Of a DNA stretch of 64,000 bases, positions 49,587 to 64,000 are shown piece by piece (the stretch's first letter is position 1; each line of letters opens with the position of its first letter). Origin of the DNA: Dermatophagoides farinae (lineage: Eukaryota > Arthropoda > Arachnida > Sarcoptiformes > Pyroglyphidae); the NCBI RefSeq assembly GCF_024713945.1, contig NC_134679.1:2547001-2611000 (forward strand), given 5' to 3'. The translations under genes and the position numbers were made by a program. A model generated the notes under the pieces. That model was not told where the DNA came from. It saw only the letters and a list, made by a program, of their open reading frames with translations, and ran no database searches.

Positions 49587-52500
49587 AGACAAAGAAAAAC
49601 ATTTAACACATTGACAATTCAACCAATCAAATTGATGACGATGATGATTAAGATTAATATTAACATTGATTGATAACCGAAAAAAAAGACGAGAATATTT
49701 TTTGAAATCACCATTATCATCATTATCATACTGATAGTATTTTTCAATCAATTCAAAGATTGTGATGAGAAAAAATAATCGTTTTTTATATACGTATATT
49801 CTCATCGTATAGGGTTAATTTCAATCAAATTTATTATCATAATGATAATGATGATGATGATCTTCAAATTCCTTTTTCTATAATCGTGATGATCACACCA
49901 TAGTACAAACTATTAATGAAGATTATAATTATCATTCAAAATCAATGATCATTGATTGCCATTTTCTTTTTTTTTTTATTGCCATCATTTTGTCATTATT
50001 ATTATTTATATTGTCTTTATGAATATTAATGATGATGATGATGATGAGAGAATGAAAATGAACGAATCATAATCTAGAAACAAAAAACATTCAATTCAAC
50101 CACAAAGTGTGTCACAAATGATGATCATTATCATCATTATCCTTCTTTTTTAACTCTTACAATATTAAAATTAATGATGACAATTAAAATTCGAAATTGA
50201 TTGAATTGATGCACGAATGATGATAAACAATTATGTCTATACAAAATCTTGTTTTGGAAAAAATAACCAATCGATAACCAAAAGTGTATGAAACACAGAA
50301 AGGATTGAAAAACATTGAAAATAATGATAAAAAAACAAACAAACAAAGAATAAACAGGCGAACAAACAAACAAACAAAAAAATCAATTGAATGATGATAA
50401 TTAGAAATAAAAAGGCAAATCGAAAACGATCAAATTAATCGTAAACTCATTAATGCCAGACGATCATCCATTATTGATGGAGAGAATGATGATGATGATG
50501 ATAATGATTATTATTGCCATCAAATTAACAGCCTTGTTTGATTGAAAAATCTGGTATTCGAATAAAAATATTCACAATAAAATAGAAATGATTCATGGGA
50601 GCTAGTCAAAAAAAAAAGAGTTGAAAGACACCAATAACAAATGAAATGTGTATATGTGTGTGTGTGTGTGTGTGAATTCCTATTTTTATAATTAAAATGA
50701 AAATTTCTTTTTTTAAATTAATTAAAATTGTTGTCATTCCCATCTTCATATATAACTTTTTTTTAAATGTGTATGTTGTTGGAAATTGTTATTATTATCA
50801 CCGTAATAATAATGAATAGTGAACCAATCAATAATAAAAACAAAAACAAAACAAAACAAAAAAAATGCAAATGACACAATTGGAAAATGTGAGATAATAA
50901 TGATTCTCTGATGATCAGAAAATTTTCATTATTAAAATTGAATGAAAAAAAATTCCAAAATTGCTATAATAAAAATGAAACAATTCGTCAATGATTGCAA
51001 CACAGCCTGTTTTTTTTTAAAAAAAAAGGTAATATTAATGCAGGAACAAGCAAACACCTTTTGACATTTGTTATGATGTGTCCATTTAACGACGATGATG
51101 ATGATGACATTGAGCAACAGCAACAACAACAAAAACAACGACAAAATAAAAGGATAAATCAAAAACACACATCCTGGCCACGTTTTTGTTGAAAAATGCT
51201 TGTTTTTAACTTAAATTTTTTTCAAATACATCAAAAAAAAACAAAATTGATTTTAATCATCATCATCATCATCATCACAAACAAAAAACAATGACAATGA
51301 TTATGCCTTTTAATTAGATTTTTTTTTTGTTTGTTTGTTTGTTATTTTGCTCCTTTGAATCTGATAATCTAAAAATTCACGACATTTGAGTAGTTGTTGT
51401 TGTTGTCGTTGTCCATGGTGATGGATTAATAATAAAAATTGTCGAAATAAATAATTCAAATCATACAAAAACAATTATCATCATCATCATCATCATCATC
51501 ATCATGATAATTATGAAGATAATAACAGCAGAAAAAAAATAAATTTTCGAATCATAAGACGAAAAAACAGAGAAAGAGAACAGAGAAAAAAAAATTTAAA
51601 CGACATATATAAACAAAAATTATTATTATTATTATTCACAATGTTATATAGTAGTATTAATCATGATATTTCAATTCATTTCGATGTTGAAATGTCTGAT
51701 TAAAAGATTAGGATATTTTTTTCCTGTTATTTCTCTCTCTCTCTCTAGGATTAATTATTTCATTGTATACAATTTCATGTTGATGATGAATATAAATATA
51801 TATATGAATCATGCAATGACAGCAGCAGCAGCAGCTTAATAACTAAATCTAATGGCCCATTTTTAATGTTTTTTTTCTGGATCGATATATTATTTCGATT
51901 TAGAAAGAAAAAGAGTAGAATTTAATCAAATTATATATGTTTTCTGATGGCCAAATTTTAATTTTATTTTTTTTCTACTCTTGTTTTTATCTCAGCTAAA
52001 TTGATTATTAGTTTAATTTTAATTAACAACATCAAACAACAACAACAACAACTTGCCAAGTATAAATTAATTATACGATGATGATTATTTTATTTTGTAC
52101 TATAAAAAAAAACATTTATATTCCCAAACATTGGCAATCGATTAGTGATTATCATTGGGAAAAAATGATTTCTTTTTCTCATTTTTGCTATCATGTAGCA
52201 CATATCATCATCACATGTATTATGGATATATAAATTATAACCAAAAAAAAAAAAAAAAAAACTAAAACGCAAAAACATTGAATCGATACCGGGCAATAAT
52301 TATAATGGATAATATGGATATACTATGATACTTGTTAATCGATACAAGAAAAAAAATCTTAAGTGTTAATGTTAGCGACTACTAAATATATCGGCCAAAA
52401 TATACATGTTTATATTACTATGATGATGATGATGATGATTTGACTATTAAAAAAAAAAGTTTTCTCATCATCATTATTTCATTCGTTTTTCGATGAACGA

Positions 52501-55500
52501 TGAAAAAACCAATGAAATAATAATGATGATGATGATTGAAATAGATCTAAAGCCAATTAGAGTGATCGACAATCTTTTTGGTTAGAGAAAATTATAAACC
52601 TCTTGGTTTTTTTAAGAAGTAGCAGCACAGTTCGAAATAAGTTAAATATAATACCTCTTACTTTGTTTTCTATGCTTCTCAAACCGTGGCGGGGGGTTTA
52701 TTTGACACTTTTAAGGCTTTTTTCATCAAGTGTGAACCCACCATCACCACCACCACCACCACCACCATCACCACCACCACGACCACATATGCAAGTTTAT
52801 TTTAACCAAAAACATAAACAACATTATTGAATATATATACACACGTCTATGAGATGAACGATATCAAGCTTAATTAGTAATTAAAATTAATGTATGAATT
52901 GCCTGAAGGCTCAAGGTAACTAATTAAAGAGATTTAATAATCCAAAAATCTTATGAGTGAGTGGCTGTATTTTTCTTCAAGTGCAATAACCAAACTTTTT
53001 TTTTTGTTTTGTATTTGTAGCTACTGGGATTACATCCAGAAAAAAAACATTATCATCATCATAATCAAAAAATGTAGAAAATCTTTAAATACATTGAAGA
53101 TTTTGAAACACTGATTATCGATCATCAACATTATTATTATTATTATTGACATCTAATGTGAATATGATGAGAGATATTTAGTAGAAAAAAAAATGTACCG
53201 AAACCATTGCAAAGAAACAAAAAAAATTACAAAAAAAACAAAATTTTCCAATTTATTTTGATAATAATCATCAATAAATAAATTTGTTGATGACGACAAC
53301 GTCATCATCAACATTATTATTATCATAATCATCATCAATAATGGTAGCCTAAAAAAATGTTTGGATTTTTTTTTTGGTAATGATAATGAGAATTTTCTTC
53401 TTCTTTAATTATCATCAATAATAATCATTATTATTATATTATCATTTTGTTGAAACATCGAATGATTCATTATTGAAGAAAAAAAAATATCGTTATAATC
53501 ATCATCATCATTATTATTATGATTGAAAATTGTAAATAGAATCAATTCAATGGAATTGATAACAATTTCGATTCAATTCACTATGATCATGATGATCATG
53601 ATGATGATGAAATTGTACTAAATAAATTAATTTCAAAGTAAAATTGAACAAGAAAAAAAAATTTTTTTTCGTGATAAAAACGCAATATAGCCAAACGTAA
53701 TTTGTCAACTAATAAACATTGATAGGCATCTCATTATCATCATCATCATCATCATCATCATAGGCTGTAGTTGTGTGTGTTGAACTTTTTTTTTTTCGTT
53801 CGTTCGTTCGTTCGTATGTGACAATTAGTCAAATTGAGAATGAATGAATAAAATTTACTTTTCATCTACCAATGGATGTTGAATACATGTCCATCCATCC
53901 ATGATGATGTATATAATACATTCGTTATAACATCATCATCATCATCATCATCAACTCAACGGGATGGTCGTTGTCATTAGTGACATGATGATCATCATCA
54001 CCATCTAGTTAGTAGTACAACAAAAAAAAACTTTTTTTTTATTATTTCTTTCTCATTTATTCACTCATCATTATTATTATTATTTATTTTTTTTTGTTAG
54101 GACCATGAACGTGCAATGAATGTCTCATCATCATCAGAATGACGATGATGTGATGATGATGATGATCACATAACAACAAAACATTTATTTGGATTTTATT
54201 TTTCATTGTCACCATTATCATCAACATTATCCATAATCGTTGTTGATGATCAAATTAGTGGACGACGCCCCGTATATAAAGGAAATGAGATATAGAGAAT
54301 AAATGAAAAAAATAAAATTATTTGAAATTGTCATCATTAAATTGTATACATGAATTCATTATTTGATGGGCGATGAATAATGGATAATAATGATGATGGC
54401 AGTCAGCAGCAACAACAACAACAACAACAACTTCAGAAACAGCAGCAGCAGCAGCAGCAGCGTTGGCAATTAAAATTAATTCATCATTAATTATTTAGCT
54501 AAATTAATTTTGTTGAATTTTTGTTGTTGTTGTTGCTTCTTTTTACACTATTTTAGTTGACTATTTTCAATTAAAATCGTATTTTTTTCCTGGCTGATTC
54601 TATTATTTTTTTTTTTATTTTGTATGTGTACGAGTATGTGATTCAGGAACTAAAACATTCTATGCTTATAATTAGAAAATGAAGGAATGAGTGAGAGAGA
54701 GAGAGAAAGAGAAAGAGGGATACTGTACTAAAGAGACAGAAAAACAGATGGAATAGCTAATTGAAATTTACTGAAAATTGATTGCCTAAGTGTAGAATCG
54801 TAAATAGTTAGAAAAAAAAATAAAATACATGACTGTAAATTCTATGGAAACTTGATATTGACGAAATTCAACAAAAATCAAAATATAATATGTTGTTGAT
54901 CAATTTTTTTTCAAACTGCAAACTGCAAAAAATATAACAGGAAATGGAAAAAGTCAAGAAAAATCAATTGCAAACTAAAACTATAGAATTAATCATGTTC
55001 ATTTGAATTGCATTTCAATGATCATCAATGATGAATTTCTTTTTTTTTTCATTTATTTAAAATTTTTTTTTCTTGTTAATTTTACATTTTCTCTGTCTCA
55101 TGTGCTGTTTAATATTGAAAAATTAATCATCAATTACAATACACCGTTTGAAACAAAATGAATGAAGAATCAATTATGTTGAAATGTAAATACAAGTACA
55201 ACAAAAAAAAACAAAAATTACAAACTTGTATTGTTTTTTTTGTGTCTGTTTGCACGACAATAATAATTGAAATTAATTATCGTGACAATGGCCTTATTTA
55301 GAAATTGATAATGTGAATTGAAATTGATGACAGAAATTTTCAATTTGTTTGTTTCTTGTTTGTTTCAAAAATGGAATGAATTTTTTTTCAAATTTAAAAA
55401 AGCCTGGAACCAGTAGTAGAGAGGTTATTTTTTTTTTTTTTTTTTTGTTCAAGGCCAAAAGAATTGAAATTAACATTTTTAGATATTTGTGTGTTTGTGT

Positions 55501-56799
55501 TACTGTATATGTGAATGTTATGAAATGTTCAAATTTCACTTTAATTTTTCTTTTCCATAGAATCTGGATTAACTTGAATGAAATTGACATTTTCACTCTT
55601 TCATTTATGTTTATTCAGTCATTTAGTCAGTTCCATTAACACTGGATGATGACGAAGAAACAAGAAAAAAAAACAAAACAAAATGAGAAAATATTAGAAA
55701 TACACATCAAATATAAAAAAAGTTCTTAGGTTTCTTGTGTTGTTTCAAGTGAAAACCAATTTATTAGTCAAATATTAAATCTGATCTAATTGGTTTTTTA
55801 TTTTTGGTTTTTTTTCTTTCTCTTTCTCTCTGTCTCTTTTCTTTTCTATTGACTAATAGCATGTCAATGTTGTAATAATCAAACGAATTGGTATAGATTT
55901 TCGTATTTATTTATTTTGTTTTTGCCAACACAAAATGTATTCACTAATCGTTTGTAGACAAACAAAAAAATATTTATGTTAGGCAAACAGAAAAACAAAC
56001 AAACAAACAAACAAAAATCATAATTTGATTCGTTTCGATCATATTTCAATTCAATTGTGTGGCTAAACATAGTGATCAATATTTCATAATTTTGTATTGA
56101 ATAATTGATTAATAGACTATTAGAAATATGATAACGATAACCACCATCGATATACGATTCGATTGTAATTTTATTTAAGGGGTTGATGTTTATAAAAACA
56201 AAAAAAAAATATTCCAAAAGTTATTCTTCATCATCATCATTATTTAACATATACAAACAAACAATATTAATGGGTAAAAATGATGAAAAAAAACGAATAT
56301 TTAATGGTATGGCATATTCTCGATTATCATCAATTGATGACGACGACAAAAAAAACTGATGATGATGATTATGATGTAATTACTACATATATCGGTCTAC
56401 TATCCATATGGCATATGTGTATAATTGGTGCTAATAATAATAATGATATGATGATATATATATAGCAAACATTTTATAGAAAACAAACAAATATAATACA
56501 CACATGTCGATTATTTGATGTGATGAAATATCAATATATATGGCTGTTGTTGTTTGATAATTATGATGATGATGATGATGATGACAAAGTCAATATTTGT
56601 TATCAATATATATTTATATTATTAATAAAGAATGTAATGTTTCTTTGATACAAATATTAATCATCAATATTGACTATAAATTTACCATTTATTTATTTAT
56701 TCAATATTTATGATGAGATTGAGATTGTTTCAATTGTAAATAATGTATACGGTGTTTTCTGTATAGTGGGATGATTGAAGCAGTTCTAATTAGTCGTTT

Positions 56800-56831
<32 letters not shown>

Positions 56832-59016
56832 AAACAACAAACGTTGACAAACAAACAAACAAACAAAACACAATAATCATATATGTTTCGTTTTGGCTGA
56901 TATCAACTTTAGTGTATTTATTATTATCATTTCATAATTTATGTTATTTTTTTTTTAGTCGTTGTTTATTAGATTGTCTATAGATACATCAGATATAGAA
57001 TAGGGCGAAATTATATTTATCGTTTCTTTCCATGAGACATATATATTGAAAAAAAATGATGATGTGATTAAAAACCGAGTAAGTGACTAATGATGTATTG
57101 CAAAATGGTGCAATTGATTGAAAAAAGAAAGAGAGAGAGAAAGAGCAAGTGTTTAAAAGATTATTATGGAAATTATTGCTCAAAAAAAAGAAAGAAATTA
57201 TTAGATCATTGATCTATTAAAATACAATCCAATAAACATGAAGTGAATGAAACAAATCTAAATGATAACCTGACAACCAACAATTTTTCACAACATTTCC
57301 TATTATGAAAGAAAACAACAACAACAACAACAACAAAAAAATATTGGATTTTAGTAAATTGTATATATGGAAAATAGGATTGATTTTGAAACAAAACAAA
57401 ACAAAACAAAAAAAATCAATCAACCAGATCATTTTCATTTCATTTTGTTTGTAATGAATTTGACAATATATATAATTAATTAATCCAATTGAATCAATCA
57501 ACTGATTGTTGTATTATTTAACCTTGATTAATCACAAAGTGTTTGGTAATAATATAATGCATTAACACACACACACACACACACAAAACTTACCACAGTA
57601 TGGTGATGATGATTGTGATCGTGGTGATGATGGTGATGGTGATGAGTAATAATTATGACCATTTAATGAATTCTGATTATTATTTAATACATTTTTTTCA
57701 TTCATTAAATCAACAATAGACAATTCAGTTGATGATGATAATATTCCATGTCCATTTGATGTTAATGATGACTGTGAAGATGGTGATTGAGAAAATTTAT
57801 TTAATTTTCTATTAGTTTCATCATCACTTTGTTGATGACTAGAAGAATTATGTAAATTTTGTTGTCTTTTTTGTTTTGAAATATCATTATTATTATTATT
57901 ATTACAGAATGAATTCATTGCTTTGAGATATTTTCCGTCACCATTGTTATTATCACTAAATTTATTTAAATCACAAACATCATCATGATCATAATCATCA
58001 TCGATTTCAACGTGTTCGTCATCATCATCATTGTTATGATTATCGGTAACAATTTTTCTTTTTTTCAAATCATTCATTAAAGTTTGTGATTGAATCGAAT
58101 GATTATTATTATGAGAATTTTTAAATGAATCTAAACGATATAAAAGTTCAGCATATGATGATGAAATTGGAGAATTTGATTGCTGTTGCTGTTGCTGTTG
58201 TTGTTGTTGTTGAAGAAATAGATTTGCATGATATGCAAATAATTGATTTTGTCGTTGTTTATTTTCATTATTATAATTAGAAGTGATTATATTGTCACCA
58301 TTATTATCATCTGATGATGATCCAAATCGATAATGAGGAATAAATGATGATGCTAGTGATGATGAACTTTGTGATATTTGATTATCTTGTGATTGTTGTT
58401 GATTAATAATTGAAGATGATAAATTTGTATAGAATTTTTCATAATACAATTGTTGAATACGTTTTAATTCGGATTGCCATTGTTGTTGTTGTTGTTGTGA
58501 CCAGAATAGATCACTAATCATTGATGATAAATTCATCATTGATGATGATTGTGATGTTGTCGTTGTTGTTGCTGTTGTTGCTGTTGTTGTTGTTGTCTGT
58601 GATGATGATTGATCATCATCTTTAATTGAGCATTTTTTACCATCTATTTGTGATTTATCAGACAATTTTATTGTCGATGATGATGATGATTTTGAATCGC
58701 CTACAAGCACATCAATCATGAATGAAGTGGAATTTTGTCTAGTCGTCGTTGCCATCATATTGGTGGATTTATTCGTATTATTAGTAATAGCAATTTTATT
58801 GTTATTATCAAGTTTTTTATCATTCAAAATCATCATTGCATCATCATCATCATCATCAACAACATCATCAATAACATTTGTTTCGGATGAATTCGGCATT
58901 TGTAGATTGGATGTTATCGATGAATTTTTCACTATTATTGGAGATTTGATTGGAATTCGTTTTGAATCCAATTCATCAAAATCATCATCATCACCATATT
59001 CATCATTATTAGTCAT
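46898..59016 (-). CDS. ems: EMX / empty spiracles-class homeodomain transcription factor
   Basis: Two exons, 59016-57594 (phase 1) and 47763-46898, giving about 762 residues; the join reads [15 protein letters not shown]. The homeodomain (residues about 559-619) reads [20 protein letters not shown]...[35 protein letters not shown], starting like all EMX/ems/E5 proteins and with Gln50. The N-terminal exon is rich in Asp, Ser, Asn and Gln runs. A short island [11 protein letters not shown] near residue 98 may be the amino-terminal repression-type motif; this is uncertain. Exon 2 has His and Ala runs before and a long Ser run after the homeodomain. Members of this class pattern the anterior head and brain and act in the nucleus. 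Whether this is the ems or E5 paralogue cannot be told by eye. The length is well above vertebrate EMX because of the homopolymers. Confidence 0.88.
49528..49583. repeat. CA dinucleotide microsatellite, 28 units
   Basis: Pure CA tract, the longest in the window; it is followed by GAGAGA. Confidence 0.97.
52239..52261. repeat. Poly-A run
   Basis: About 19 consecutive A residues inside the EMX-class intron. Confidence 0.85.
53796..53816. repeat. TTCG tetranucleotide microsatellite
   Basis: Five TTCG units following a T run, within the EMX-class intron. Confidence 0.85.
56801..56830. repeat. Poly-T run of 30 bases
   Basis: Longest homopolymer in the window; it is a likely site of assembly or sequencing error. 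Confidence 0.95.
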
Positions 59017-62000
59017 TTTAATTGAATTGATTGATGAATAAGCTCATACAAATCACACAGGATATAAAACAGGTAAGCTCGATTATTGTTGACAATTTTT
59101 CACAATCTTGTTCACAATTTTTTTAGATTATATTGTCTACTACTATTCAATAGATTATTCTTTCACTATTTCAATTAATAGTTTCAATGAACTGTTATCG
59201 TTGTTGTTGTTGTTGTTGTTGTTGTCACTACCAATGTTAAACAACAAATGTGAATGATAATGATGAAATGAAAGAGGTGGTGGAAAAATTTGTAATCGCG
59301 GCAAATTTGATGTTGATGATGTTGATTATGTTGGCCCCAAAAAAAAAAAATTATATGTAACTATTTGATAAGCGTCTACTTGTGTGGAATATGCAATTGA
59401 AATTCACGAAGTAGTAGTAGTAGTAGTAGTGATGGTAGTAGTGGAAAAACAAAAAGAGACAAAAACTGATGAGAGAATCTTCTATACATAGAAGAGAGAA
59501 AATAAAATAAAAAAAATACAAATGAATAAGAAGAGAGACGACTACTACCAAAAAGGAATTTTAAATTTCGCGCATTTTTTTTCTCCTTTCTGCTGGAGCT
59601 ATATGAAAATAGAATGAAAATATCACATTGAAATGGAGTATATATGATGATGATGATGATGATGATGATAAAACTTATGGAGCCGCATGCATAAAAATGT
59701 TGAAAAACCATTGATGTAAAGTAAAAGATAATGAAATGTGATTCAGTAACCAAAAAAAAAAAGCAAAACAAAACAAAACAAAAAACAATATAGCAAAAGA
59801 AAAATTATCATCATCATCATCATCATCATCATTGTGTTCTATATATCCGAAACAATTTGTCCTCATATATTTCTATAGCTGTCTATACTAATTTGCTAAT
59901 TAAATTGTTAATTACAACTGCATATATAGGCATATTAATTAACTAATTAAATAAATAATTAATTAATTATTTTCTCTTTTTTTTCCATTTTAATTTGTTC
60001 TGGGCAAAATATTCACTGTTATTGTTTATTGTCAAATGTTGTTTTATTATTTTTTGTTCCATTTACTTGTCAACAAAATAATGATGATTCATAATGGAAT
60101 GTTTTTTTTTCCTTTCTGAACATAAATAGAAAATTATTATTATTTGGTTGTCACTGTGCTAGTGAGATTCTTTTGCATATTTTTTTTCTATGAAAAGTTT
60201 GGTCAAGTAATGTTTCTGTGTGTATATATACAGAAATCTGTATTCAAATATCAGACGGTTATTTTGTCGATCGATTATGGCGATATTTTCATTCATTTTG
60301 TTATACTATTGTTGTGTTTGTTATTTCTATTTGAGAGTAAATCATCTACATACACACAAAACAAATGTGTGTGGGCGTTTATTTTTCTCCAATCATGATA
60401 ATAATGATGATGAAGAAATTATCTAACACAAATACAATGCCTAATTAATTAATTGATGAGAATCAACTACTAATTTGATTTGATTTAAACACAAACATAT
60501 TGAATATGTTTATCGAAAAAAAAATCCAGATTCTGAATTCAGAATTTTGTTCATTTATTTAAAATACCATCAATTAAGTGATGTTCTGGTAATTTTTCTT
60601 CTTTTTTTCTTGTTCAAGTTTCTCATAATCAAAGAAGGTGGTCTCCATTTATAATGATGGTAATTTGGCAAATTTACCATCCATGTTCAGTTGATTGATT
60701 GATGAAACATTTTGTGTAAATAAAAGAAAAAAAATGAATAAATTTTATGGACTTTTATATTTAAGCATCAAACTGTCTTGGTGGCGGCTTCGGCAACAAT
60801 TTTTTTTGGTAAATTAAGCATCGAAACAAAAAAAAAAAGAACATATACAAAATCTAAATCTAAATCAAGGAAAAATGATAATCTTATTATATGCACAAAT
60901 GATGGTATAGTACACAATTTGTGAATTTAACTAGAATCAGATCACATTGTTCATAAGTATTTTTTTTTGCTCATTCCATATTGAATGGAATTCCAAGAGA
61001 AGCAGCCGAAAAAAAACCAAATATAAAAAGTAACTAGCTTGCAAATTTAGGTCATTATTATTATTATTACTATTTTTCAAGCCACAATAAATGAAACAAA
61101 AACCAAAAAAAAAATTAGAATTCGCTAATCACTTCAAACAAAAAGAAAGAAAAATAGCAAAAACATTGAATGCAGTTTTTTGGATTATTTTTTTTTTTTT
61201 TTTTGATCCTCAAGAATAATAAGTACAGTAATATCAAGAAAATTAGGAATTAGATGATTGAAATGGGAAAAAAATAAAAGAATGTATTCAGTTTTATCAG
61301 TAAGTAAGTTTTCGTAAAGATTTTCTTATGAAAATTCTTTAATGACCTTCAATGAAAAAAAAATAAGAGAAAAAAATTTGGAATCATAAACAAACGCGTA
61401 ATCAAATGATTTATTATTCAATTAATTGAAAATAATGATGATGATGATGATGATGAGAATCTTATTTGGTTTTTTTCTGTTCGATGATATATATGATCAG
61501 GTTAGCACAATAGGAAAAATCTGATTTTTGTTTTCTCTTTTTATTTGATGATGATATGATGATGAAAGAAAAGTTTTTTTTTCTGTTTTTAATTTCATCA
61601 CATTATCATGACAAGGTAATTTTAGCTATGAATTAAGAACCTGTGTGATACGTACCTATCTATTGTGCCTTGAAGGCAACCACAAATGTATCTTATACTA
61701 CAATCGTTCGGTTCGGTTCGTTTGATCATTGATGATTGAAATCATCATTTTTGATGATGATGGCATTAATTAAAAACATCATCATAATCACTGGATTTAA
61801 TCTTGATTATCTTTAAGTTGCAAAAAAATTAAATTGATTAAAATGAATAATTTTTTTTCATCTTTGACGGCAATGATTATTGGGATGAAGATGCACAAAA
61901 AAAAATAAACTTGTTTTTCAATTTTCAATTACAGAAGATTTGGTTCATATATATAAAAATTGCTAGAATATTTATCTTTTTTCGACAACAGATGTCGTAG

Positions 62001-64000
62001 CTGAGTCGAATTCTTTTTTTTGTTGTTCAGGTGATAGATTTTGTTTCTTTTTTCAAAGAAAGAAATGGAAAAACTTTTTTGTATTTCATGCAAACATGAA
62101 TTTCGATTTCTATGGTTCCAAGTTTTGGTTATTTTCGATGATTTTCATTTGGCCGTATTGGTATGTTTTAAATTATTATTGTCTATTAATAATAATTACC
62201 ATCTATTTTTTTTGATTTTCATAAAAAAAAACATTCACGAATCAATTGGTTTTAATTGCGTGATACAATGGTTACAATCGATAATCATCGAATATTCATA
62301 ATGGCGATATATATCTTTGTATGATGACCGAAACAAACAAACAAAAAAAAATCCCATTCAAAATATAAAATTTTATTACCATTCAATTTTTCAAACATAA
62401 TGAATTCCTTGTTTCCATTGTAAGTGAAACCATTATCAAATTATACATGAAAACATGGAAGAATATCAAATTTCAAATGAAATGAGAAGAAACAAGAAGA
62501 AATAGATAGTCTCTGTATTTACCCATCTTTTCGTTTTTCCCATTGAAACCTACATTATTTTCACGTCACGGTATTTCGAATTCTCGAGCAGTGAACAAAA
62601 AAAAAACATTCACCAATAAATGCAAATGAATGAGCAAAAAAAAGAATCAAATTGAATTCGAAAATGAAGAATTGAAGAATATCATGTATTCACGCAATTA
62701 CATCATTGAAATGAGAAGAAAAAATTCTTAATTGGCTCCAACAAAATCGATGCCAGAAAAAAAAACAATCCAACATAGAAAATATTTCGTTTTGATCCAT
62801 TTGAAATTGAATTCAAAACATCATTTATGCTACTAATGTTGAAAAAATGAACACGAAAAAATTGATTTAATTTCCAATGAAACGAATTTTTTTTCCACTG
62901 ATTTCCACTGATGCTTGAATGTGAAATAGCCTTTTATTCCTTTTCACCATTTTACCATTTCTATTCATTCATTCATTCATTTGTTTCATTATCATCATTA
63001 CTTGTTTAAACTAATGGTACAACTTGAGCAAAAATGATGATGATTGGTATACAAGAAAAATTTTTCTTCTTACAATTTCAAATTCATTCTTTTTTATTTC
63101 ATTTTCTTTTTCTTCTTTTTTTTTGATTTCGAGATCATCATCATCATCATGTGAATGTTTGAATTGTAGAACAAGAAAAAAAATGGAAAGTAATGTCCGT
63201 GAAGAGAAATGAAGAAATGAAAAAATAAAAATTCTATTTACAAAAAAAATAAATGACTTTTTTTTCGTATTTATAGCCAGAATACATATACATTTCCGTT
63301 TAAAATGTCCATTCAATTTATTTATGTTTATTATTATAAATTCAATATTGAATGAAAACATTTTTTGTTTTCTTTTCATTCGAATAATATTATAGAAACT
63401 TGATGACAAATATGACCATGATGATTATGATGATGAATAAGTGTGGCCAAATCAGGTAATAATAATAATAAAAAATGAAAATGAAATTTAGTGGACGGAA
63501 ATTTAACAGTTTTTGAATGAATGAAAAGAATCAATTCAAAAAAAAAAAGATTTACCACTTGATTGGGTTTTTTTTCTTCTTTTCTCATTATTCGTCTTCT
63601 TTTTTTTTGGTTCATTTGCTATAATTTTATTGGATAAAGCACAATAGTTTGTTTGATTTCATGGATAGAATTTAATGAAGAGTGAATCAGTCAATAAAGA
63701 AAGGAAATTACTTTGTAATGAAAATTTTTCATAGAAAATTTCCAAATTGATGTCCACCCAAAAACCATGAAAGAATGAATGATCAAATCAATCAAATATA
63801 GCTATAGTGAATAAAAAAAACGGAGCTAAAATTGTTTCAGACATTTTTTCAGGGAACATTTTATTTCTGGAAAAAAAAGAACATTTACACTATGGAACAA
63901 AACAACATATTCGTGTTAAACACACATATATATCGTATATATCGTAAATTAACTTGCTTGTTTTCAAAGCTTTTCAGATTCTTTTTTTTCATCCTCAATA
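59017..64000. other. 5' flank of the EMX-class gene and distal spacer
   Basis: No supported exon. It holds a GTT tract near 59200, a TAG tract near 59410, an ATG tract at 59646-59669, a cluster of TAATTA sites at 59890-59970 and many A/T runs. Open frames are low-complexity. Confidence 0.55.
59890..59970. promoter_or_regulatory. Cluster of homeodomain core sites (TAATTA)
   Basis: At least six ATTA/TAAT cores within 80 bases, about 0.9 kb upstream of the EMX-class start codon. This is a candidate homeodomain-binding or auto-regulatory element, but AT-rich DNA produces such strings by chance. Confidence 0.3.

Larger units (their letters stand above)
47764..57593 (-). other. 9.8-kb intron of the EMX-class gene
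   Basis: GTAAGT donor next to a CA tract, and an AATCCACAG acceptor. It is filled with CAT/ATG repeats, a 28-unit CA tract (49528-49583), a T30 run (56801-56830) and AT-rich DNA. The stretch 52580-52930 has a more complex base order and may be regulatory. No coding exon of normal composition was seen on either strand. Confidence 0.6.

Noticed and set aside
49470-49673. Thr-His repeat protein from the CA tract
   Set aside because: Purely a translation of the microsatellite.
62041-62301. 86-codon frame MEKLFCISCKHEFRF...
   Set aside because: One Cys pair is not enough for a zinc-binding call; the remainder is Ile/Leu/Phe filler and no splice context or neighbour supports it.

Overview
The window is AT-rich nuclear DNA from a small arthropod, most likely a chelicerate and probably an acariform (astigmatid) mite. 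The reasons are short GT-AG introns, dense CAT/ATG, CA and GA microsatellites, poly-Asn/Asp/His/Gln coding tracts, a sex-peptide/myoinhibitory-peptide type receptor, and a gustatory-receptor type chemoreceptor. The species call is an inference; no marker gene fixes it.

Layout. 1-0.8 kb (+): the last four exons of an ETHE1 persulfide dioxygenase. 3.8-4.65 kb (+): a secreted precursor with one amidated -PRF peptide. 6.56-8.3 kb (-): a gustatory receptor family membrane protein whose last exon I rebuilt across a 112-bp intron. 16.95-20.36 kb (-): a three-exon class A GPCR of the sex peptide receptor/MIP receptor type. 25.2-35.5 kb (+): a gene for a presumably secreted Asn/Asp/His-rich protein whose first intron holds a 4.4-kb LTR retrotransposon. 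36.9-40.07 kb (+): a five-exon secreted protein with four TIL cysteine-rich domains; its second intron holds a 1.3-kb Helitron remnant. 46.9-59.0 kb (-): a two-exon EMX/empty-spiracles homeobox gene with a 9.8-kb intron. The rest (8.3-16.9, 20.4-25.2, 40.1-46.9 and 59-64 kb) is microsatellite-rich intergenic DNA with one small Tigger/pogo-like MITE at 24.07-24.27 kb.

The most unusual object is the LTR retrotransposon at 26,682-31,088. Its two 293-bp LTRs look identical, it is flanked by a perfect 5-bp CTTCC target duplication, and it has a Ty1/copia-style primer site matching the middle of initiator tRNA-Met. Yet its only long frame (1243 codons, no stop) lacks recognisable integrase, reverse transcriptase or RNase H. 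Only a copia-like pre-protease/protease segment near the N-terminus is familiar, and its catalytic Asp is replaced. About 950 residues are orphan. This looks like a recently mobile, non-autonomous element that carries or evolved a large unknown protein.

The genes do not form an operon or an obvious pathway. The neuropeptide precursor, GPCR and chemoreceptor lie near each other but belong to unrelated systems. All exon joins were made by eye from GT/AG sites and reading phase.
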